DNA of 64,000 nt from an uncultured SAR116 cluster alpha proteobacterium (lineage in GTDB: Bacteria; Pseudomonadota; Alphaproteobacteria; Puniceispirillales; Marisalimonadaceae). This document shows positions 7,380 to 19,506 of this stretch, in pieces (position 1 is the stretch's first letter; each line of letters opens with the position of its first letter). The stretch lies in NCBI GenBank assembly GCA_902529515.1, contig CABZWX010000002.1, positions 1 through 64,000 of the forward strand, in the 5' to 3' direction. A program made the translations under genes and the position numbers. Below the pieces are notes generated by a model, which saw only the letters and a list, made by a program, of their open reading frames with translations, was not told the origin of the DNA and ran no database searches.

Positions 7380-9155
7380 ATGATAATTCTAAAAAATACA
7401 AAAATATTTTTTCCACTTATTTTTTTTAGTTCCCTAATCTTTTCTAATATTTCATTTGCAAATAATGACAATATTAAAAAAATATTATCTTTAGACGATA
7501 TAAAAATTTATAAAAAAATTTTTGAAATTCACAAACTTCCAATTAAAAGTAAAAAATCTAAGGAGTGGAGAAAAGTTGATGATTTAATCAAGGATTTAAA
7601 TAATAAAATATTATTAGGAAATGTATATGCTGAAAGATTTTTACATCCTACTGGATGGAGAAGTTCATATATGGATTTAAAAAAATGGCTTGATAATTAT
7701 AATGACCATCCTGATGCTACTAGAATTACTAGGATAGCTTTAAAGAGAAAACCAAGTAATTATAAGAGTCCAAAAAAACCAACACCTGGTTTTTTGAATG
7801 GGTACGGTACATTCAAAGAAAATATATTAAAACCAAGATTTCCTATAGATAATAAAAAATATAAAAGATTTTCTTATTCTACTTCAATTAAATTTAGAAG
7901 AGCAATTAATAAAAGAAAAACTTTATATGCTGAAAATTTATTAAATAGTAAAAAAACAAAAAGGTATCTTACTATAAATGAATTATCACAACTAAGATCA
8001 GAATTATCACATGCACTATTTATTTTTGAAGAGGATTATGAATCTATCAGACAAGCCAGACTTTCAGTAAGTTTATCAGAAAAACCAAACCCTCTGGCTT
8101 TATGGGCTGGTGGATTGGCATCATGGAGAATAAAAGATATTAAATTATCGAAATATTTCTTTAATAAATTATCAAAAATTAAGGGGCCAGAAGGAATAAT
8201 TGCTGGTGGAGCTTATTGGTCATCGAGAATTTCATTTTTGTTGGGAAATGCTAAAGAGGCAAATTATTTTTTGAAAAAAGCAGCCACAAAAGAACGTACT
8301 TTTTATGGGTCATTAGCAATGGCTTCTTTAGGGTATAAATATAAGCCTAATTTCGATTTGCCCAGCTATGATAATAATTTTATAAACAAAATTTTAAAAC
8401 ACAAGGGTGGTATTAGGGCTTTAGCATTAATAGAGGTAAATGAATTCCACAAAGCAGCAAGAGAATTCAGAAAAATTATTCCAAAATTTGATGTAAAAGA
8501 CTATCCTCAATTATTATCATTCACATCAAAAAACAATATGCCAGGATTAACTTTTAGGTTAGCTGCTATTTTAAGAAATGATCATAATAAAATATTATTA
8601 GGAGGTTTGTATCCTGTGCCAAGCTGGAAGATAGATACATCAGATTTAAAAGATAAGGCACTTCTGTATGCTATAGCTCGACAAGAATCAGGTTTTAATC
8701 CAAGGGCTAAAAGTTCATCAAAGGCTATGGGTGTCCTTCAAATAATTCCTTCGACAGCAGCATTTATAATGAAAAATAGAGAATATAGACTTAGAAGAAG
8801 CAAAAACCACTTGCTTTATAATCCCCTTCACAATATTTCAATTGGTTCTAAATATATTAAATTCCTCTTTAGTTTACCTATCGTAAATTATGATTTAATG
8901 TGGATGTTAGCAAGCTACAACGCAGGCCCAGGAAATTTTGAAAAATGGACAAAATATAGAAAATACAAATACAAAGACAGTCTATTAATGTTAGAAAGTT
9001 TGCCTGCGAGAGAAACTAGAAATTATATAAAGTTAGTGCTCACAAATTTATGGGTATACAAAGCCAGATTTAATCAAAATAACACAGTATTGCATTCACT
9101 TGCATCTGGAAAATCTATAAATTCAAAAATGTTTTTTAAAAATACAGGAAGTTAA
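7380..9155 (+). CDS. Soluble lytic murein transglycosylase (Slt type)
   Basis: Periplasmic peptidoglycan-cleaving enzyme. Seen: an N-terminal signal peptide ending near SFA (residue 27), an alpha-superhelical middle rich in TPR/U-domain-like helices (about 200-400), and a C-terminal SLT domain with AIARQESGFNP carrying the catalytic E436, GVLQIIPSTA, and ASYNAGPGNFEKW. Length 591 aa fits Slt70-like proteins. It starts seven bases after the UDG-like gene and eight bases before moaB, so a co-transcribed group. Confidence 0.9.
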   Translation: MIILKNTKIFFPLIFFSSLIFSNISFANNDNIKKILSLDDIKIYKKIFEIHKLPIKSKKSKEWRKVDDLIKDLNNKILLGNVYAERFLHPTGWRSSYMDLKKWLDNYNDHPDATRITRIALKRKPSNYKSPKKPTPGFLNGYGTFKENILKPRFPIDNKKYKRFSYSTSIKFRRAINKRKTLYAENLLNSKKTKRYLTINELSQLRSELSHALFIFEEDYESIRQARLSVSLSEKPNPLALWAGGLASWRIKDIKLSKYFFNKLSKIKGPEGIIAGGAYWSSRISFLLGNAKEANYFLKKAATKERTFYGSLAMASLGYKYKPNFDLPSYDNNFINKILKHKGGIRALALIEVNEFHKAAREFRKIIPKFDVKDYPQLLSFTSKNNMPGLTFRLAAILRNDHNKILLGGLYPVPSWKIDTSDLKDKALLYAIARQESGFNPRAKSSSKAMGVLQIIPSTAAFIMKNREYRLRRSKNHLLYNPLHNISIGSKYIKFLFSLPIVNYDLMWMLASYNAGPGNFEKWTKYRKYKYKDSLLMLESLPARETRNYIKLVLTNLWVYKARFNQNNTVLHSLASGKSINSKMFFKNTGS

Positions 9156-9163
9156 AATTAATA

Positions 9164-9704
9164 ATGGATAAAAATGAATTTATTTCTATAAATATTGCAG
9201 TTGTGACTATTTCTGACACTAGGGAATTAAAAAACGACAAGTCAGGCGATACTTTACAAAATAGAATTACACAATTTGGGCACAATGTAACTGTAAGAGA
9301 AATAGTAAAAGACGATTTTAATAAAATTTCTGATTTATTTAAAAAGTTACTCAAAAATAAAGATATAGATGTAATAATTTCTACAGGTGGTACTGGACTT
9401 ACAGGAAGAGATATTACACCTGAAGTAATGGAAACACTTTTTGAAAAAACTATAGATGGTTTTGGAGAAATGTTTCGTTGGTTATCATTTAAAAAAAATT
9501 AATACATCAGCATTACAATCACGAGCACTTGCTGGAGTTGCATGTGGTAAATATATTTTCTGTTTACCAGGCTCGCCTTCTGCATGTAAAGATGGATGGG
9601 ATGAAATATTGAAATATCAATTAGATATAAGACATAAACCATGTAACTTTGTAGAAATTATGCCTAGACTCCAAGAACATAAATTTTTTCGTTCTAAAAA
9701 TTAA
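9164..9704 (+). pseudogene. moaB: moaB, molybdopterin biosynthesis protein, frameshifted in A8
   Basis: MoaB/MogA-like protein for molybdopterin synthesis. The first frame (9164-9502) carries IAVVTISDTR, the GDTLQNRI region and STGGTGLTGRD, then stops just after FRWLSFKK. The next frame picks up without a gap at I-N-T-S-A-L-Q-S-R-A-L-A-G-V and continues FCLPGSPSACK...QLDIRHKPCNFVEIMPRLQEH to 9704. The break lies in eight A at 9491-9498; seven A would give one full-length protein of about 179 aa. All motifs are intact and conserved on both sides, so the damage is very recent, a sequencing error, or corrected by slippage. Its stop overlaps the rnhB start by one base. Confidence 0.85.
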
Positions 9705-10402
9705 TGATAAGTTTTGATGTAGAAAGAGACTTATATAACAAAAATATAATTATGATAGGAGTTGATGAAGCTGGAAGGGGTTCATGGGCTGGTCCCTTAG
9801 TGTCGACTGCATGTTGGTTTGATTTTACCAAATATAAATCTTTGCATTCAGAGATTAATGATAGCAAGAAATTAAAATCGTCTAAGCGAAGAGAAATAAT
9901 ATTATCATTAAATAATTTTGTTAAATATTCTTCTTCTATTTCCAGCGTATCTGAAATTGATAAGTATGGCCTTTCATATGCAAATGCAATTGCTATGAAG
10001 AGGTCTATCTTTTCACTAACTCAAGAATTAAAAAAACACCCACAAATATATAGAAATAAAGATATTTGTATTTCTGTTGATGGTAAATTTAAACCAGATT
10101 TTGAAAATTTGGATAATTTTTTACAACTTAACAAATTACATTTAGATAACTATTCAATTGAAGCTATTGTTAAGGGTGATTGTCTTTGCAAAACCATTGC
10201 TTTAGCAAGCATTATTTCTAAAGAAACAAGAGATACTGTAATGAGGCAATGGTCAAAAAAACATCCACTTTACTTGTTTGACAGTAATTTTGGATATGGG
10301 ACAAAAAATCATAAAAATGCTATTTTAAAAAATGGTATTTTAGATTTACATAGAAAATCTTTCAAACCTATTGCTACTATATATAGTAAAATAAAATTAT
10401 AA
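9704..10402 (+). CDS. rnhB: Ribonuclease HII
   Basis: Removes ribonucleotides and RNA primers from RNA-DNA hybrids. Seen: GVDEAGRGSWAGPL with catalytic D21 and E22, ISVDGKFKPD with D126, and the ASIISKETRD helix. Length 232 aa fits. Its ATG overlaps the TAA of moaB (TAATG), indicating coupled translation. rnhB next to ccrM is a familiar alphaproteobacterial pairing. Confidence 0.93.
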   Translation: MISFDVERDLYNKNIIMIGVDEAGRGSWAGPLVSTACWFDFTKYKSLHSEINDSKKLKSSKRREIILSLNNFVKYSSSISSVSEIDKYGLSYANAIAMKRSIFSLTQELKKHPQIYRNKDICISVDGKFKPDFENLDNFLQLNKLHLDNYSIEAIVKGDCLCKTIALASIISKETRDTVMRQWSKKHPLYLFDSNFGYGTKNHKNAILKNGILDLHRKSFKPIATIYSKIKL

Positions 10403-10469
10403 TTATACACATATTGTAGATATTAAATAAATTTAACTAAGTAATTGACTTTATTGAATAATTATAATT

Positions 10470-10497
10470 TTATCCACAATATATTAACAATATATTA
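10470..10497. promoter_or_regulatory. DnaA box followed by an 11-bp AT-rich tandem repeat
   Basis: TTATCCACA at 10470-10478 is a perfect consensus DnaA box. It runs directly into two exact tandem copies of ACAATATATTA (10476-10486 and 10487-10497), then AAT ATATAA. The element lies 20-47 bases before the ccrM start. It may let DnaA control ccrM, or be a small unwinding-type element. No second DnaA box was seen in the gap, so it is unlikely to be the chromosome origin alone. Confidence 0.5.
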
Positions 10498-10498
10498 A

Positions 10499-13751
<3,253 letters not shown>

Positions 13752-13796
13752 TTTTATCCCCAATGTGAGTATTATTCAAAAAATTAATATCATTTT

Positions 13797-15206
13797 TTAA
13801 AAATTATCTAAAGTTAATCCTTCATTTTTGAGAAGATTTTTAACTTCAAAATACAATTCTTTCTTATCTTTTTCAGATTTACCTTCAAATCTAACTACCA
13901 GTGCTTCTTCAGTGTTACTTGCGCGTATTAACCACCAACCATGATTATTTTTAACTCTTAAGCCGTCTAATGTAATTACATCATTGGAATTATATTTTTC
14001 AAACACTTTTTTAGATATACTATCAATAGTTAAAAATTTAATTTCATCAGAACAAAAAACTTTAATTTCAGGTGAAACAAATGTTTCAGGCAAAGTTGAT
14101 ATAAATTTATCTAATTCAAAATTATTTGCCGTTAAGGTAAGTAATCTTATAGCTGCATAAAGTGCATCATCATAACCAAAATAGGTGTCACTAAAAAAAA
14201 TATGGCCAGACATTTCACCTGCTAATGGGGATTTTATCTCTTTAATTCTCTTTTTGATGTTTGAATGTCCTGTTTTTCCAATTTCTGCTTTAAAACCTAG
14301 AGATATAATATTTTCATATGCAACATAACTTGACTTAATATCTAAAATTATTGTTTTGATATTTTTATCATTTGGAGCTATTGAATTTGCAAGAAATGCA
14401 GTTAATAAATCACCAGGAATCGGCCTTCCTTGCTTGTCAACAACACCAATTCTGTCACCATCTCCATCAAATGCTATTCCAAGTTCAGCATCAACCTCTT
14501 TCATTTTATTTTTCAAAATTTTTAGAGTAGACTCATCAGTAGGGTCAGGATGATGATTTGGAAAATTGCCATCAACTTTAGAATATAAGATAACGTGTTT
14601 TCCTGGAATTTTTGAGGTTATCATCTCAAGTGAAGGACCGGATGCGCCATTACCACAATCCCAAACAATAGTTTTATCATCAAGTTGTCGTTTAATATAT
14701 TGGAGAGGTTTAATAATTTCATCAATATAATGAGTATTTATTGCGACAGATTTAGAAAAACCATTAAATGTTCTTGAATAACCTTTACTTGCAAAATGAC
14801 CTAGTTTTTGAATATCTTTACCAAAGAAAGAGTTTTGATTTAAAACTATTTTAAAACCATTATAATCCTTTGGATTATGACTTCCAGTGACTTGTATCGC
14901 TCCATCTGCATTATAATAATTACTTGCAAAATAAAGCATTGGCGTAGGACCCATTCCAATTCTGTAAATTTCGCAACCAGAATTCTCAAGTCCTTCAGTC
15001 AGTTTTTCTTCTAATAATGGGCTAGATATCCTTCCGTCCATTCCAACAACAATTAATGGATGTTTTTTTTCTGGATATTTTTCTCTAACTGTAATGCCAA
15101 AGAAAAAACCAAGCATGAAGGCGTCTTTTTCTGTTAAGGTTTTTTCATAAATACCCCTAATGTCGTATGATCGAAGAATTGTGTTGTTAAAAGTATGCTT
15201 AAACAT
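13797..15206 (-). CDS. Phosphomannomutase/phosphoglucomutase
   Basis: Alpha-D-phosphohexomutase of the AlgC/ManB type that interconverts hexose 6- and 1-phosphates for surface sugar synthesis. Seen: the phosphoserine loop QVTGSHNPKDYNGFK (Ser109), the metal loop FDGDGDRIGVVD, the sugar-binding GEMSGH and a C-terminal RASNTEEALVVRFEG phosphate loop. I chose the ATG at 15206; a TTG one codon upstream is equally open. It begins within six bases of the galU stop, so the two are one unit. Manno- or gluco- preference cannot be read from sequence. Confidence 0.9.
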   Translation of the reverse strand: MFKHTFNNTILRSYDIRGIYEKTLTEKDAFMLGFFFGITVREKYPEKKHPLIVVGMDGRISSPLLEEKLTEGLENSGCEIYRIGMGPTPMLYFASNYYNADGAIQVTGSHNPKDYNGFKIVLNQNSFFGKDIQKLGHFASKGYSRTFNGFSKSVAINTHYIDEIIKPLQYIKRQLDDKTIVWDCGNGASGPSLEMITSKIPGKHVILYSKVDGNFPNHHPDPTDESTLKILKNKMKEVDAELGIAFDGDGDRIGVVDKQGRPIPGDLLTAFLANSIAPNDKNIKTIILDIKSSYVAYENIISLGFKAEIGKTGHSNIKKRIKEIKSPLAGEMSGHIFFSDTYFGYDDALYAAIRLLTLTANNFELDKFISTLPETFVSPEIKVFCSDEIKFLTIDSISKKVFEKYNSNDVITLDGLRVKNNHGWWLIRASNTEEALVVRFEGKSEKDKKELYFEVKNLLKNEGLTLDNF

Positions 15207-15211
15207 CAATT

Positions 15212-16075
15212 TTAACTAACTATTTCACGTTTTAGCCAACTTTTAAGGTTCTGCTTCATCTCTGGCCTTTCAATAGAAAAACGAATATTTGCTTGTATAA
15301 ATCCTAATTTAGACCCACAATCAAATCGTTCCTCTGAAAATTTATATCCCATACAATTTGACGCTCCTATTCTACTTGCTATAGCGTCAGTAAGTTGAAT
15401 TTCATTGCTAGCACCTCTATTTTGTTGTTCTAAGACTTCAAAAACGGCTGGTTCTATAATATATCTCCCGACAACAGCCATATTGCTAGGTGCATTTTCT
15501 GTGGATGGTTTTTCTATAAGGCCTAAAATTTCAGTAACATTTTTGTCTATCGATTTTCCAGGAGAAATCACTCCATATGAGGATACGTCTTTTCTGTCTA
15601 CATCCATTACAGCAAGCATGTTACCGGAATTATATTTAGCAATCATTTCTTTAATTGTATTTCCACCATAAATTAAGTCATCCGCAAGAATTATTGCAAC
15701 TGGTTCATCTCCAATTAAATGTCTAGCACACCAAACAGCATGACCGAGACCAGCTGGTTCTTGTTGTCTTACATAAGCAAATGATCCGGGGATTTTAAGC
15801 ATTTCTTGAGCAGTTTTAAGGGTTTGTCTTTTTCCTTTTGAAAGTAAGTTATTTTCTAGTTCAAAAGAATGATCAAAATGATTTTCTATGGCAGATTTTC
15901 CTCGACTAGTAACAAAAATAAATTGGTCAATACCTGCATTAGCCGCTTCTTCAACTGCATATTGTATAAGGGGTTTGTCAACAATTGGAAGCATTTCTTT
16001 AGGCATTGACTTGGTAGCAGGAAGAAATCTTGTACCTAATCCACCCACTGGAAATATTGCTTTCTTAATTTTCAT
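15212..16075 (-). CDS. galU: UTP-glucose-1-phosphate uridylyltransferase
   Basis: Makes UDP-glucose from UTP and glucose-1-phosphate. Seen: N-terminal nucleotide-binding GGLGTRFLPATKSMPKEMLP, VDKPLIQYAVEEA, ILADDLIYGG with the metal aspartate, and the GLIEKP and FDCGSKLGF motifs. Length 287 aa is typical. It leads a minus-strand unit galU-pgm-glcB and is divergent from ugd, whose product uses UDP-glucose as substrate. Confidence 0.96.
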   Translation of the reverse strand: MKIKKAIFPVGGLGTRFLPATKSMPKEMLPIVDKPLIQYAVEEAANAGIDQFIFVTSRGKSAIENHFDHSFELENNLLSKGKRQTLKTAQEMLKIPGSFAYVRQQEPAGLGHAVWCARHLIGDEPVAIILADDLIYGGNTIKEMIAKYNSGNMLAVMDVDRKDVSSYGVISPGKSIDKNVTEILGLIEKPSTENAPSNMAVVGRYIIEPAVFEVLEQQNRGASNEIQLTDAIASRIGASNCMGYKFSEERFDCGSKLGFIQANIRFSIERPEMKQNLKSWLKREIVS

Positions 16076-16176
16076 TCACAAATCCTATAAACTAGTATAG
16101 TAGTTGATATGGTTATTATTTTTTTATTTTCAATCAGTTAAAAACTTTATGTTTCTCAAATGTAAGAGGATATGTC

Positions 16177-17493
16177 ATGAAAATAACAATGTTAGGAACT
16201 GGCTATGTTGGATTAGTATCTGGAACTTGTTTTTCAGAGTTTGGTTTTGATGTATGTTGTGTAGATAAAGATAAAGACAAAATTACTAACCTAAAAAAAA
16301 ACATTATACCTATCTATGAACCTGGTCTTGAGAACTTAGTTAAAAAGAACAAAGATGCTAACCGGCTCACTTTTAGCAATGATATAAAAAAAAATATAAC
16401 AAACGCAGACATTGTTTTTATTGCTGTGGGAACACCTGCGAGACGTGGTGATGGTCATGCTGATTTATCATATGTTTATGAAGCTGCAGAAGAAATAGCA
16501 AAATATTTAGTTGGCTATACAGTTGTTGTCACTAAATCTACGGTACCAGTTGGAACAGGAAATGAAATTAAAAAAATTATTAGCAAAACAAATCCCAAAG
16601 CTAAATTTGATGTGGTTTCAAATCCAGAATTTTTAAGAGAAGGTAATGCTATTGAGGATTTTATGAGACCAGATAGAGTAGTTGTTGGTTACGAAACTGA
16701 AAAAGCCAAAGAAGTAATTTCAAAAATATATAAACCTTTATATCTAATTGAAACTCCAATTTTATTTACTGATTTAAAAACAGCCGAGTTGATTAAGTAT
16801 GCTGGTAATGCATTCTTGGCTGTTAAAATTTCTTATATTAATCAGATGGCAGATTTATGTGAAAAAGTTGGAGCGGATGTTCATGATGTTTCACGAGGAA
16901 TCGGTCTTGACAAAAGAATTGGTAGTAAATTCCTGCATCCTGGACCAGGTTATGGTGGATCTTGTTTTCCAAAAGATACTCAAGCACTCGTAAAAACAGC
17001 TAATTATTATAACTCTAATATTTCTATTGTAGAAAATGTGATCAATTACAATTCTCAAAGAAAAATAGATATGGCAGAAAAAATAATTTCTGCCTTAGGA
17101 AAAAATTATAAGAATAAGAAAATATCTATTCTAGGATTAGCATTCAAACCAGAAACTGATGATATGAGAGAAAGTCCATGTCTTGATATTATCCCCAAAC
17201 TTCAAGAAAAAAATTTACAAATCTCTGCATATGATCCAGTAGCCATTGATGAAGCAAAAAAATTATTACAAAATGTCCAACTTACCGAAAGTATTGAAGA
17301 TTGCATTAACAATAGTGATGCACTTGTAATTTTGACTGAGTGGAATGAATTCAGGAGTTTGTCACCGGAAAGATTAAAAAAACATATGAAAGGAAATGTT
17401 TTAATTGATTTAAGAAACGCACTTAACCCAGACAATTTTCGTAAAAGTGGATTCAATCTCACCCAAATAGGAAGACTAACTCCTAGCCAGTAA
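16177..17493 (+). CDS. ugd: UDP-glucose 6-dehydrogenase
   Basis: Oxidises UDP-glucose to UDP-glucuronate with two NAD+. Seen: Rossmann motif MLGTGYVGLVSG (5-16), VGTPARRGDGHADLSYV, the substrate region NPEFLREGNAIEDF (149-162), the catalytic cysteine C263 in GYGGSCFPKDTQAL, and the C-terminal GLAFKPETDDMRESP. Length 438 aa is normal. The ribosome site AGAGGA lies upstream. It overlaps the convergent proV by 11 bases. With galU and the mutase it forms a glucose-6-phosphate to UDP-glucuronate path. Confidence 0.95.
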   Translation: MKITMLGTGYVGLVSGTCFSEFGFDVCCVDKDKDKITNLKKNIIPIYEPGLENLVKKNKDANRLTFSNDIKKNITNADIVFIAVGTPARRGDGHADLSYVYEAAEEIAKYLVGYTVVVTKSTVPVGTGNEIKKIISKTNPKAKFDVVSNPEFLREGNAIEDFMRPDRVVVGYETEKAKEVISKIYKPLYLIETPILFTDLKTAELIKYAGNAFLAVKISYINQMADLCEKVGADVHDVSRGIGLDKRIGSKFLHPGPGYGGSCFPKDTQALVKTANYYNSNISIVENVINYNSQRKIDMAEKIISALGKNYKNKKISILGLAFKPETDDMRESPCLDIIPKLQEKNLQISAYDPVAIDEAKKLLQNVQLTESIEDCINNSDALVILTEWNEFRSLSPERLKKHMKGNVLIDLRNALNPDNFRKSGFNLTQIGRLTPSQ

Positions 17494-18535
17494 TATTTGT
17501 CCCAAGTGATTTAGGTCTTTTCATTCCCTCAATTAAATTTACCATTTCTATCTTACCAGTTATTTTACCTTTTGAGTTTTCAATTGTAACTGGCTTTGAA
17601 GGTGCATCTGACATTATTTGAAGTATATCTTCTAACACCATATCTTCTTTGACAGTAGCACCAGAGCTTTTTGTGTTTGTTGGTGTCATAATTGATTTTG
17701 CTTGAATGACCCTTGCTCTATTAATATCTTTTATAAAATCAGAGACGTATTCATCTGCAGGATTCATTATTATTTCTTGAGGATCACTGTCTTGAACCAT
17801 GCTTCCATCGCGAAGAATAGCTATTCTATCTCCAATTTTAAGAGCTTCATCAAGATCATGTGTAATAAATATTATAGTTTTATGTAATTCACTCTGAAGA
17901 TCTAAAAGTATATTTTGCATTTCTGAACGAATTAATGGATCTAAAGCAGAAAAAGCTTCATCCATTAGAAGTATTTCTGCATCTGTTGCAAGTGCTCTTG
18001 CAAGTCCCACTCTTTGTTGCATACCACCTGACAGTTGTCCTGGATAATATGTTTCGTAACCATCTAATCCAACTCTCTTAATCCATTTTTGAGCTTTTTC
18101 TGACCATTCATCTTTAGCAATATTTTGAATTGCTAGTCCGTAACCAACATTTTGTAAAACTGTTTTGTGTGGAAATAAAGCAAATTTTTGAAAAACCATA
18201 GACATATTATTTTGTCTGAACTGAATGAGTTCTTTTGAAGTTAAATTTAGGATATTTGTATCATTAAACAGTATTTCACCACTTGTTGGTTCTATCAATC
18301 TATTTAAATGTCTTATCAGAGTTGATTTGCCTGAACCAGAAAGACCCATAACAACTTGTATCTTTCCTCTATTAATATTTAAATTTATATTATTTAATCC
18401 AAGAACACAGTTAGACTTCTCAAGGAGTTCGTCTTTACCCATTCCATTTTTCACCAGATCAAGTGCACTTTTATCACCATCTCCAAAAATCTTATAAAGT
18501 TGATTTACTTTGATTAATATATTTTTTGAATTCAT
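17483..18535 (-). CDS. proV: Glycine betaine/proline-type ABC transporter, ATP-binding subunit
   Basis: Energises uptake of quaternary amines or related solutes. Seen: Walker A GLSGSGKST, Q-loop MVFQKFALFPH, signature LSGGMQQRVGLARAL, Walker B ILLMDEAFSALD, and a C-terminal CBS-like segment (VLEDILQIMSDAPSKP) typical of ProV. The ATG at 18535 is chosen: it lies four bases after the proW stop and gives the usual MNSKNILIKVNQLYKIFG beginning. Longer TTG/ATG options upstream would overlap proW. The substrate is not certain: in marine bacteria this family carries betaine, choline, proline betaine or DMSP. Confidence 0.92.
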   Translation of the reverse strand: MNSKNILIKVNQLYKIFGDGDKSALDLVKNGMGKDELLEKSNCVLGLNNINLNINRGKIQVVMGLSGSGKSTLIRHLNRLIEPTSGEILFNDTNILNLTSKELIQFRQNNMSMVFQKFALFPHKTVLQNVGYGLAIQNIAKDEWSEKAQKWIKRVGLDGYETYYPGQLSGGMQQRVGLARALATDAEILLMDEAFSALDPLIRSEMQNILLDLQSELHKTIIFITHDLDEALKIGDRIAILRDGSMVQDSDPQEIIMNPADEYVSDFIKDINRARVIQAKSIMTPTNTKSSGATVKEDMVLEDILQIMSDAPSKPVTIENSKGKITGKIEMVNLIEGMKRPKSLGTNITG

Positions 18536-18539
18536 TATA

Positions 18540-19427
18540 TTAATCCTTACCTTCGTTCCTATATTTTTGCATTCTAAGTCCGAATTTTTGTGTAACTCTA
18601 TCAAAAATAATTGCTAGTATAACTATAGCGAGACCATTCATTAATCCTAGAGCTAAATACTGATTTGAAATTGCTCTTAAAACTGGAAGGCCGAGACCTT
18701 TAACTCCAATCATAGATGCTATTACCACCATTGCCAAGGCCATCATTATTGTTTGATTTACACCAGCAAATATAGTTGGTAAGGCTAATGGCATTTGAAC
18801 TCCAAACAATTTCTGCCAATAATTTGCTCCAAATGAGTCTGCTGCCTCTAACACGTCTTTATCTACTAACCTTATGCCTAAATTCGTTAAACGAACAATT
18901 GGTGGAATAGCATAAATACATACTGCAATTAATCCAGGAACCTTTCCAATACCCAAAAGCATTACAACGGGTATTAAATACACAAAACTAGGGATTGTTT
19001 GCATGACGTCTAAAATAGGAACTATTGCTGCTTGGACTTTATTATTTCTTGCCATAGCAATACCTAGTGGTATACCAATTGCTATGCATAGGAATGTGGC
19101 TACAAGTATAATGGCTAATGTTGACATTGTGTCTTCCCACATACCAAAATATCCAATCAACATAAAACTCAAAAAAGTTCCAACAACTATTAAAATAGAT
19201 CTTGAGCCTATCCAAGCAAGTAAAAGAATACTAAATATTATAACAGGCCAAGGGGTATTAATAAAAAGCTTCTCGAACCAGACTAAGAACATTAGTAATG
19301 GTTCAAAAAATTCTTCAATGCCTTGACCATAAGTTCTTGAAAAATCAGTGAATGCAAAATCTACAGTTTTCTTAAATTCTCTTAAATCAGATCTGCTCAT
19401 GTCTGGGAAATTAAAAAACCAATCCAT
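18540..19427 (-). CDS. proW: Glycine betaine/proline-type ABC transporter, permease
   Basis: Integral membrane subunit of the importer. A periplasmic/amphipathic N-terminal part (about 1-70) is followed by at least six hydrophobic helices and the binding-protein-dependent transport signature around EAADSFGANYWQKLFGVQMP (EAA loop). Length 295 aa fits single-permease ProW. Spacing of four bases to proV shows one operon; it is separated from proX by a hairpin. Confidence 0.93.
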   Translation of the reverse strand: MDWFFNFPDMSRSDLREFKKTVDFAFTDFSRTYGQGIEEFFEPLLMFLVWFEKLFINTPWPVIIFSILLLAWIGSRSILIVVGTFLSFMLIGYFGMWEDTMSTLAIILVATFLCIAIGIPLGIAMARNNKVQAAIVPILDVMQTIPSFVYLIPVVMLLGIGKVPGLIAVCIYAIPPIVRLTNLGIRLVDKDVLEAADSFGANYWQKLFGVQMPLALPTIFAGVNQTIMMALAMVVIASMIGVKGLGLPVLRAISNQYLALGLMNGLAIVILAIIFDRVTQKFGLRMQKYRNEGKD

Positions 19428-19446
19428 TTTTACATTCCTTTTTTGT

Positions 19447-19491
19447 AAAAAAAATAATCACCACCTCAAATTTACTTAAGATGGTGATTAT
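19447..19491 (-). terminator. Intercistronic terminator-like hairpin between proX and proW
   Basis: Read on the minus strand, ATAATCACCA (19491-19482) pairs perfectly with its complement at 19463-19454, giving a 10-bp stem that extends three more positions with a wobble. It is followed directly by eight T (19454-19447). This is a good intrinsic terminator placed after proX and before proW. It would let the binding protein be made in excess over the membrane and ATPase subunits. Confidence 0.7.
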
Positions 19492-19506
19492 AAAATTTGG
19501 TATTAC

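Noticed and set aside
9485-9500. Programmed -1 ribosomal frameshift in moaB
   Set aside because: The restored frame needs a +1 shift (or one base less), not -1, and there is no evident stimulatory structure.
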